From: Prolixibacteraceae bacterium
GTDB taxonomy: Bacteria; Bacteroidota; Bacteroidia; Bacteroidales; Prolixibacteraceae
NCBI GenBank assembly: GCA_018648265.1
Contig: JABGRN010000002.1
Span: 1 to 64,000 of the forward strand
Direction of reading: 5' to 3'
Length of the DNA stretch: 64,000 bases
Below are positions 17,338 through 24,490 of this stretch, piece by piece (position 1 is the first letter of the stretch; the number at the start of each line of letters is the position of its first letter). The notes under the pieces are model-generated. The model worked only from the letters and a program-made list of their open reading frames with translations. It made no database searches and was not told where the DNA came from. The position numbers and the translations under genes were made by a program.

Positions 17338-19710
17338 TCAACCATTATCATCTGATAAAAATTCTCTGGCTGTGTCAACAATTTCCATTGCCCTGGCTTT
17401 TAGACCATCACATTCAATGGGAGGTGCATTTAATCGATATTGTGCATGTTCACCACTCCATGCCCTACATGCTCCACCGCACAGATAGCGATACTCACAA
17501 TCTTTACACTTCTTAATATTATCAACATCATAAATACTCAGTTTCCTAAATTCAGGGGATTTTAAAACCTGCTCTAAACCTTCTTCTAAAACATTACCCA
17601 GTATTGAATGAGGTTTATGGTAAGCGTAGCATGGAAAAGAATCTCCTGAAGGTTCAATATATAAATTCTGACCCAAACCACACGACATATTTGGTCTAAT
17701 GCCTTGTTCGATTAATATCATAGGATCGAGATGTGAATTTATTGCTTCGGATACGGGAGGTTCATTCCATATTTTTGCCCTGCCAAGCGGAAGTAATGGG
17801 CGAAAACGAACCCTTTTTATCCCAAGGCTTTTTCCAAGTTCCTTAACCGAATTGCCGGTTTCCCCTTTAATATCTTTGCTGTTCATCACGCATGCTAAAG
17901 ATAATTCTGCATATTTATCAGCATTGGATTTTACGAGGTTTTGATAACGGGTAATATTATTTTTCATTAGTTTGTAACTGCCTGCTCCCCTGCGTTCATC
18001 GTGGCTGGCTTTGTTACCATCTACGCTTACTATAACCTGATTAAAAGCCTCTGCAAGAAGCAATAAGAAATTATCAGAATAATTTCCTGTAAGATTAGTC
18101 CTTAAAGCCAAATTCATACCTTTTTCTTTCGTGGTTTTCAGATATAAAAGAATCTCATTAATTTGAGGATGAATAAGTGGTTCGCCTCCGGTAATAATTG
18201 TTTTCGAAAAGTTGCTTTTTCCGACTTTGCTTAAAAGAATTTTTAGTTCTTCTGCTTTCATAAAAGACATATCATCTGCAATACCCGCACTTGCATAACA
18301 ATGAGAGCACGATAAGTTACATTGAAAGGTAATATGAATATAAAGGTTGTTTAATTGAGAATGGCCATTGTTTACAAGCATTGTGTTTTTTATTTGCTGT
18401 AAAGCAATGTAAGTTTGTTTTTTATCGCTTGTTATCTTGTTATCATACATACGATTTGCACTTGCATGAAGATCAGGGCCCTTGGCTATTTCGTATAATG
18501 CAATAGCCATTTTAGCATTTTGACCAATAACAGCGGGATGAATATTTTTAGTTAGTGAAATAATTTTTCCTTTCCTAAGAAATAAAGGATCACCATTTAC
18601 CGGCGATAACCGCATTGCTTTCATGTTCTGCTCGCTACTAATTTCCTTAAGTAACTTATTTTTTACAGAACTAAACACTTTTTTATAGGCATTGCAAAAT
18701 GGATCAATAATACCGTCCCCGCCAGATATTGCATTGTAATAACACCCACCTTTACAATAATTCAAATGCTCACAATCGACACAGAGTACCTGTACTTTCT
18801 TTTCCCTGTTTACTATATTTTTCGCATTCTCATGATTTTCAATGTCAGATAAAGACGGCATTTCAGATACATTCCCAATTGCAAACTCCTTCTTACCACA
18901 AAAACGCTGGCAGGAATAAATATCACCTTCCGGATCTATTGCCAGAAACATTCCGAAACAGTCTCCGAAAGTACATACATCACCTTTTCCAAATGCAACG
19001 GAACGACATATCTGATCAAAGGAATCTATTTGAATATGCTTTCTGTTTTGGATATAAGCTTCCATCATTTCTATGAGCAACGTTTCATATTGCTCCGCAT
19101 TTATAAATAAATTGCCATTCCCTTCATAATATAGAGGCTTAAGAGATGGATGGATGGAAAATGATATTTTTTCCTTCATAAAAAAGCTCATCACCTCTTT
19201 CCACCTGTTTATACTTTCGGGAGTGAATGTAGAGATACATCCTGCTTCCAGACCATATTTTTCAGCAAGTTTAATTCCCTTGTAAGTTTTATCAAAATAT
19301 CCTTTTCCCCTTTGCCTATCATTTATTTCTTTAGGGCCATCCAGGCTGGTGCCGATAGATACATTATATTTCCTGAATAAGCGGCAAAAATCTTCGTTGA
19401 GGTTCCACAGATTGGATTGAATAGATAGTTTCAGCTCTTTATCTTCAAGTTGGGAAGTAATGTTTCTTAAAAAATGCTCCCAGAGGACAATCGGAGCGAT
19501 CAGCGGTTCGCCTCCATGAAAAGTAATACGTACTTTCTCAAGGTTTGTTTTTTTTACCACATAATTAATAAATGCAATGGTTTTATCTACGGTTTGAATA
19601 TCAGTCACTCTCCCTTTGTGTGGCCCGAAGCAGTATTTGCACTCGGCCATACAGGCAGCGGACAGGACTACCATAAAATGAGGATGGTAAAAATGATTGA
19701 TATTGACCAT
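17338..19710 (-). CDS. Double radical SAM/SPASM peptide maturase with central PqqD-like segment
   Basis: This 790-residue cytoplasmic protein holds two complete radical SAM modules. Module 1: CxxxCxxC at Cys20/24/27, HGGEPL at 65-70, and a SPASM region with Cys246, 251, 267, 271, 310, 313, 319, 323 and 339. Module 2: Cys464/468/471, TGGEPL at 507-512, and SPASM cysteines 677, 694, 735, 738, 744, 748 and 767. Residues about 374-447 look like a PqqD/RRE fold (LFLRKGKIISL, helical MAIALYEIA, ending in a two-helix segment), a leader-binding domain in RiPP systems. Each SPASM region could hold auxiliary Fe-S clusters. The start lies 6 bp after the stop of the upstream repeat-protein gene, with no Shine-Dalgarno site, so translation is probably coupled. 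Peptide or protein-tail modification is inferred; the substrate is best sought in the two repeat proteins upstream. Confidence 0.9.
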   Translation of the reverse strand: MVNINHFYHPHFMVVLSAACMAECKYCFGPHKGRVTDIQTVDKTIAFINYVVKKTNLEKVRITFHGGEPLIAPIVLWEHFLRNITSQLEDKELKLSIQSNLWNLNEDFCRLFRKYNVSIGTSLDGPKEINDRQRGKGYFDKTYKGIKLAEKYGLEAGCISTFTPESINRWKEVMSFFMKEKISFSIHPSLKPLYYEGNGNLFINAEQYETLLIEMMEAYIQNRKHIQIDSFDQICRSVAFGKGDVCTFGDCFGMFLAIDPEGDIYSCQRFCGKKEFAIGNVSEMPSLSDIENHENAKNIVNREKKVQVLCVDCEHLNYCKGGCYYNAISGGDGIIDPFCNAYKKVFSSVKNKLLKEISSEQNMKAMRLSPVNGDPLFLRKGKIISLTKNIHPAVIGQNAKMAIALYEIAKGPDLHASANRMYDNKITSDKKQTYIALQQIKNTMLVNNGHSQLNNLYIHITFQCNLSCSHCYASAGIADDMSFMKAEELKILLSKVGKSNFSKTIITGGEPLIHPQINEILLYLKTTKEKGMNLALRTNLTGNYSDNFLLLLAEAFNQVIVSVDGNKASHDERRGAGSYKLMKNNITRYQNLVKSNADKYAELSLACVMNSKDIKGETGNSVKELGKSLGIKRVRFRPLLPLGRAKIWNEPPVSEAINSHLDPMILIEQGIRPNMSCGLGQNLYIEPSGDSFPCYAYHKPHSILGNVLEEGLEQVLKSPEFRKLSIYDVDNIKKCKDCEYRYLCGGACRAWSGEHAQYRLNAPPIECDGLKARAMEIVDTAREFLSDDNG

Positions 19711-19716
19711 CTTAGT

Positions 19717-21309
19717 TTATAGTTTGGGTGGTTTTTCGGGGAATTCCATACCAATGCCAATATCAGTATGATTTTTTTCAATCCAACTATTATCCTGGTG
19801 TGTGCAATCATTAGGACGAGTGGGTGTATAGTCATTATGATGGTGTATTTCTTTACCAGGGATGTCTTTATGCTGAGTTACTTTATTTAAAATTTTACTC
19901 CAATTATCTAGTAAATTTTCAGGCGAATGACTGGCATAATTTGATAATCCGGTAGCCGCAGCTTTTTGTATGGGAGATTCAGGAGAATCCAGGGATTTAA
20001 CCAAAACTGCCACACTGTTTTTAGTTGGATTCTTTAAATTCCCCAAAGTAAAAATGGCATATTCACGAACTTCCTTTTTAGCATCGTTTGTCGCAATTTC
20101 GGAAAGCACCTTTTGGTTACTCACATGTTCAATTGCTGTTAGCCGGTCACCACTATACTTAGCATTTTTCGCCACTTCATTGAGGGCAATTTTGTCTGTT
20201 ATTTTTTTTATGGCTTCGCGACGAACTTTTAATTCTGAATCAAATTTTGCTACCTCAGCGAGTACCTTTTGATCTGTAAGGTTAGATATAGCAATTAAAC
20301 GAAAATGCCAATCACTATCTTTTTTCACCACTCTAGCCAGTAATTTCTGATTAGCAACTTTTTTCATTGCCTCAACACGAACATCCTTTTCCTTATCCTT
20401 TATTGCTATCTCAGCCAGTATTTTTTGATTAGTAACTTTTTTTGTTGCCTCAACACGAACAACCTTATCCTTATCCTTTATTGCCACTTCAGCGAGCACT
20501 TTTTGGTCGGTAACCTTTTTTAAGGCTTCTTTCCGGGTACCAGCATCATTATGATTGACAACAATGTCATTTACAGCCTCTTCACAACTTGTCCTCCCCA
20601 TTTTATCATAAGCAGCTAAGCGAACATCAAAGTTTTGGTCATTTTTCGCAATATCTGCAAGTACTTTTGGGTTCGTAATTTTTTCTATCGCTATTTTTCG
20701 AGCATAACTCCATTCTTCGTTTTTAGCAATTTCAGCAAGCACCTCTTTATCTATTATTTTTTTTATAGCCGCTAAACGAACTAAACTAGGACCCGTTCCT
20801 CTTTGATATTTCGCAATTTCCGCAAGCATCTCTGGGTTTGTCAACTTTTGCACGGCTGTTTTGCATACGTCCTCGTTTGAATCATTTTTTATAACATCTA
20901 CAATTACTTTTTGGTCGGTAACTCTTTCTATTGCTAATCTACGGATTTCCCAATGTCCAGTATTTTTTGCCAATTCGGCAAGCACTTTTTGGTTACTAAT
21001 TTTTTCTAATGCGTCTTTGCTGGCATCCTCATAATTTCCATTTTTTGCCACATCAATGAGAGCGTTTTGGTTTGTTATTCTTTTTACTGCTATTATCCGG
21101 ATGTAATTATATTTATCATTTTTAGCCAACCCGGTTAGTACTTTTTGATCCGTTATTTTTTCTGTTGCAGCGAAGCGAACACTCCTAACTATATCATTTT
21201 CTGCCAATTCGGCAAGTATCTTTTGGTCGAATATTTTTGCAATAGCTGCCTTACGAATCTCTGCCTTAGAATGCTTCCACTTCGGTTTGAATAAATCTAA
21301 AATTACCAT
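19717..21309 (-). CDS. LRV/HEAT-like 26-residue repeat protein with conserved C-terminal tail (B)
   Basis: The 530-residue product has no signal peptide and starts with LDLFKPKWKHS, shared with the upstream paralogue. About sixteen tandem 26-residue units follow, of the form VR.AAI.KITDQKVLAEIAKND, close to LRV repeats. After a capping helical region (about 430-482) comes a 48-residue tail unlike the repeats, with an HHH cluster, DY, DC.H.DN, a Trp, DIGIG and FPEK.PKL. A clear AAGGA site precedes the ATG, which is rare in this genome. It is 39 bp after paralogue A and 6 bp before the radical SAM gene. The repeats may act as a docking or leader-like body with the tail as the modified part; this is inference. 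Confidence 0.85.
   Translation of the reverse strand: MVILDLFKPKWKHSKAEIRKAAIAKIFDQKILAELAENDIVRSVRFAATEKITDQKVLTGLAKNDKYNYIRIIAVKRITNQNALIDVAKNGNYEDASKDALEKISNQKVLAELAKNTGHWEIRRLAIERVTDQKVIVDVIKNDSNEDVCKTAVQKLTNPEMLAEIAKYQRGTGPSLVRLAAIKKIIDKEVLAEIAKNEEWSYARKIAIEKITNPKVLADIAKNDQNFDVRLAAYDKMGRTSCEEAVNDIVVNHNDAGTRKEALKKVTDQKVLAEVAIKDKDKVVRVEATKKVTNQKILAEIAIKDKEKDVRVEAMKKVANQKLLARVVKKDSDWHFRLIAISNLTDQKVLAEVAKFDSELKVRREAIKKITDKIALNEVAKNAKYSGDRLTAIEHVSNQKVLSEIATNDAKKEVREYAIFTLGNLKNPTKNSVAVLVKSLDSPESPIQKAAATGLSNYASHSPENLLDNWSKILNKVTQHKDIPGKEIHHHNDYTPTRPNDCTHQDNSWIEKNHTDIGIGMEFPEKPPKL
19720..19863 (-). other. Conserved C-terminal tail of repeat protein B (residues 483-530)
   Basis: The tail shares PGK, H, DY, P, DC.H.DN, W, H.DIGIG, FPEK and PKL with the tail of protein A. 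Conservation is position-specific, while the preceding sequence is generic repeat. It is a candidate substrate or metal-binding segment. Confidence 0.7.
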
Positions 21310-21348
21310 GATATATCCTTTTTTAATTATTATTAAATATATATTCGA

Positions 21349-22521
21349 TTATAGTTTGGGTGTTTTTTCAGGAAAATCGACACCAATTCCAATATCCAAA
21401 TGTTCTCTTTCCCATTTTGTATTATCAACATGTTTGCAATCAAGTGGTTGGCTATAATCTGCATGGGAAGATTTACCTGGGAAATCTTCATGGTGTTTCG
21501 CTTTACTGAAAATCATATTCCAGTTATCAAGTAATAATTGCGGTGAATGATTTGCATAATTAGAGAGCCCTATTACAGCCGACTTTCTGATTTCCTTATT
21601 CGGATCATCCAGGGTATTTATCAAAATTTCTGCATATTTTTTGATTGGCTCCTTTAAATTACCAATTGAGATAATTCCTGTTTTTCTAACCTCCAAATCT
21701 TTATCATTTTTCACAACATGAATTAGTACTTCAGGATCAGTTATTTTTCCTACAGCCTCTTTACGAATAGGTACATGTGGGTTATTCATTGCCTCTTCTG
21801 CAAGCAAACTTTGATCAGTTATTCCTTTTATTGCTATTTCCCGAATTTGTGCATATATATCCATTCTTGCAACATTAGCGAGAACTTTTTGGTCGGTTAG
21901 TTTTGTAGTTGCTGCCTGACGTATCGTCCAATATTCATTATCTTTAACCAACTCGGCAAGAACATCTTGGTTAGTTGTTTTTTCAATTGCTGCCATACGA
22001 ACAGTCCTATCCCTTTCATTCATTGCAATATCAGAAAGGACAGTTTGATCGGTTATTTTTTCAACCGCTGCTTTGCGAACAACGTTATCCTTATCATTTT
22101 TAGCAATATCGGCAAGAACATTTTGCTTAGTTATTTTCTTAATTGCTGCTATGCGAACACTCCAATCCTTATCATTTTTCGCAATTTCAGAAAGGACTGT
22201 TTGATCGGTTACTTTTTTAATCACCGCTTTGCGAACCTCTGGCTCATTATCATTTTTCGCCACCTCAATGAATACTTTTTTGTGTGTTATTTTTTTTATT
22301 GCAATTAAGCGAACTTTACTGCTCTTGTCATTTATCGCCACCTCCTCAAGGATTTTTTGGTCAGTTATTTTTTTTATAGCTGCTATTCGAACACTCCAAT
22401 CCTTGTCATTTATCGCTATTTCAGCGAGTATCTTTGAATCAATTACATTTACTAATGCCGCTTTGCGAACATCCGGATTTGAATGTTTCCACTTTGGTTT
22501 AAATAAATCTGAAAGTGCCAT
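21349..22521 (-). CDS. LRV/HEAT-like 26-residue repeat protein with conserved C-terminal tail (A)
   Basis: A 390-residue cytoplasmic paralogue of the following gene. It has the same N-terminal signature (SDLFKPKWKHS, 4-14), about ten 26-residue repeats (residues 15-290), a two-helix cap and a 44-residue tail (347-390) with DC.H.DN..W, H.DIGIG and FPEK.PKL. It differs from B mainly by about 140 fewer residues, equal to five or six repeats, as expected from repeat-number change after a tandem duplication. A GGGGG-type ribosome site lies about 5 bp before the ATG. It starts 18 bp after the stop of a heparinase-type gene, so it is likely on the same transcript. Confidence 0.85.
   Translation of the reverse strand: MALSDLFKPKWKHSNPDVRKAALVNVIDSKILAEIAINDKDWSVRIAAIKKITDQKILEEVAINDKSSKVRLIAIKKITHKKVFIEVAKNDNEPEVRKAVIKKVTDQTVLSEIAKNDKDWSVRIAAIKKITKQNVLADIAKNDKDNVVRKAAVEKITDQTVLSDIAMNERDRTVRMAAIEKTTNQDVLAELVKDNEYWTIRQAATTKLTDQKVLANVARMDIYAQIREIAIKGITDQSLLAEEAMNNPHVPIRKEAVGKITDPEVLIHVVKNDKDLEVRKTGIISIGNLKEPIKKYAEILINTLDDPNKEIRKSAVIGLSNYANHSPQLLLDNWNMIFSKAKHHEDFPGKSSHADYSQPLDCKHVDNTKWEREHLDIGIGVDFPEKTPKL
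21352..21483 (-). other. Conserved C-terminal tail of repeat protein A (residues 347-390)
   Basis: It is the counterpart of the tail at 19720-19863. Single Cys, single Trp, several His and Asp, and the closing DIGIG..FPEK.PKL are kept. It is 4 residues shorter than tail B, with the difference in the H-rich front part. Confidence 0.7.
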
Positions 22522-22539
22522 GATACCCCCTGTTTTAAC

Positions 22540-24471
22540 TTATTTTACTTGCGTAATTACAATCTCATTTTTCCCTTTCTTTTTTGGATTTTTCACTTCT
22601 AAAACAATTCTTGTAATTACATCCCAATATCTTTTTAAACCTCTGTCAGTTATCTCAGTTACTTCAATTTTTGGTGAAAGAGTTTTTGAGTTGTATTTCA
22701 TTTCCATTGTAAATCCATCTCCTTCAAGAGATAAAACTCCCGGTGATTTTTCAGAAACTTTACAAGCTGTTACAAAATTGAGGCTGGTTGGATCGATTGC
22801 AACTTCATTCAATTCATAATCATCGGAAATAGTGAATTTTTTACCTCTATCCAAACGGTAACTTCTCACCCACTTTTTAACTTTTGCTTCTTCGGTGTAA
22901 GCATTTGCGATATCGGTTGAAAAAATTGCTTTTTTGGTATCGGCAGTAAAAGTTGAATTTTTGGCTACAAATTCCCTTCCCTGCTTTTGATCAACTCCAT
23001 TAATTTTTGGCAACTGGTGATAACCCGATTGCATGGTCCAAATTTCGTAACGGCGACTACTAAATGTTTTTGCAGTGTAGGTTTCGCGGCCAATATCTAC
23101 CAAACAGGGTTTACCATCGAAATATAAAACACAGCTTCCCAAATCGTTATGATTATGACTTTCGGCATTGTGTCCGCCTTTTGCTGCAAAAAAGAACCCA
23201 TCGCTTGCACCCTCTTTATCGCGGGCGCCGGCAGCCTGCAAGTCGGGTAACCAAAAATCGCTAATTAATGCATCTTCACCCGGTGCATTTTCGATTTCCT
23301 CTAAATGCATCAATTGCATAATTTGTTCATCGATTTTACCGCCGGGAGCCTCTTTCCCCCAATCTTGTTTTTTAGCGAGAAAAACCCCAAATCTTTGCAT
23401 AAGCGGGTCAGTGATATCTTTCCCGTAACTGTAAATAATTTGTGGGCGCCCACCGGTTATTGCATCGGCGTCGGCGAAATTGATAAAATAGGGATAATTA
23501 ATGTACGCTTTGTAAATGTAATTACCCATGTTTTGAATAAGTTGATTATCGTAAACATCGTAATTATTGTTGGTTGCCCTCTTTAACAAATCGAGGCACT
23601 GATACAGCGAAGCCCCTGCCCTTCCCCAGTACGAAGGTCCCTCGTCGCAACCACCGTCTGCGGGATAATCGTTTGTAAAAGCATCAAGCGATCGAACAAC
23701 TTTTTGAACACCTTTTATTTTTTGTTCCTGATCATTTTCTAAAATTAGGATTGCTGTTAACATATTATGATTTGTCCACGGATTCCAGTTATTTACCGAA
23801 CGGCTACCATCGAGACCCTGCCACCAAAAATCTTCACGTTCGTAATATGGAATAACTGCTTTTTTCATGATTTCATTTTTCAGGCGCTTTGCAATAAGTG
23901 GGTGAATTTTATCAAATTCATCCTTAAAAAGAAACCAAGTCCACGAAAGGATATTAGAAATCTCACCAACCCCTAAATCGATTGTCGGTTCATCGGCATC
24001 TGGCAAACCATGTGGCGCTTTTTGTGATGTTAAATGAGCCGACCATCCCCACCAGGTTTGCTCGCTGTAATACCAAACACCGTTAACAATCTGGTCGGTA
24101 AAACGGCCTTTGCCTTCCACCAACTCGCCCATTACCAATGCCAGCAAAATACTTCGTGGGGCCGAGTAAACACTTTGACGCCGATCTCCCGAACGAATTA
24201 TTTCAATGTAATCGGTGGCTTTTACAATTGGCCAATCGTAATCAAGTGCTTCTTCAGCTTCTTGAATGTATTCCATTTTAATAACATCAGGCAAGTTATT
24301 CCAGAAATCACGATCGTTATAATTTGGAAAATTAAGATCGGCAAAATCTTTTACAAGAGAGTTTGCCAGGATAATTTCTTTGGCTTCTTTCTGGAGCAAA
24401 TCCCTTTTCTCCTGAGAAAAACCATTTAATACAAAACTGCAAAACAGAAAAAGAATTAATAAATTTTTCAT
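22540..24471 (-). CDS. Heparinase II/III-family polysaccharide lyase, PL37-like
   Basis: The 643-residue secreted protein (signal to about residue 19, NGFSQ) has an alpha-toroid half (WWGWSAHLTSQ, NNWNPWTNHNMLTAILIL) and a C-terminal beta-sandwich with ESHNHNDLGSCVLYFDGKP near 430-450, the His-containing heparinase II/III motif, and YHQLPKINGVDQ after it. It should act by beta-elimination on a uronate polymer. Assignment to PL37 is a guess from overall layout. It lies 19 bp after another heparinase-type gene and 18 bp before repeat protein A. Confidence 0.8.
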   Translation of the reverse strand: MKNLLILFLFCSFVLNGFSQEKRDLLQKEAKEIILANSLVKDFADLNFPNYNDRDFWNNLPDVIKMEYIQEAEEALDYDWPIVKATDYIEIIRSGDRRQSVYSAPRSILLALVMGELVEGKGRFTDQIVNGVWYYSEQTWWGWSAHLTSQKAPHGLPDADEPTIDLGVGEISNILSWTWFLFKDEFDKIHPLIAKRLKNEIMKKAVIPYYEREDFWWQGLDGSRSVNNWNPWTNHNMLTAILILENDQEQKIKGVQKVVRSLDAFTNDYPADGGCDEGPSYWGRAGASLYQCLDLLKRATNNNYDVYDNQLIQNMGNYIYKAYINYPYFINFADADAITGGRPQIIYSYGKDITDPLMQRFGVFLAKKQDWGKEAPGGKIDEQIMQLMHLEEIENAPGEDALISDFWLPDLQAAGARDKEGASDGFFFAAKGGHNAESHNHNDLGSCVLYFDGKPCLVDIGRETYTAKTFSSRRYEIWTMQSGYHQLPKINGVDQKQGREFVAKNSTFTADTKKAIFSTDIANAYTEEAKVKKWVRSYRLDRGKKFTISDDYELNEVAIDPTSLNFVTACKVSEKSPGVLSLEGDGFTMEMKYNSKTLSPKIEVTEITDRGLKRYWDVITRIVLEVKNPKKKGKNEIVITQVK

Positions 24472-24490
24472 GATAATTAATTTTAGGTTT

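Noticed and set aside
17338..19710. Assignment to the paired HxsB/HxsC (His-Xaa-Ser) radical SAM system
   Set aside because: Both modules are on one chain, the neighbouring proteins have no His-Xaa-Ser repeats, and the HxsD-type partner is missing.
19717..22521. Repeat proteins as phycobilisome-lyase HEAT proteins
   Set aside because: The unit is 26 residues, shorter than HEAT or PBS-lyase repeats, and there are no pigment-protein genes nearby.
19717..22521. 78-bp periodic DNA as a CRISPR-like or satellite array
   Set aside because: The period is that of coding 26-residue repeats with diverged DNA and open frames; no constant direct repeat with spacers exists anywhere in the window.
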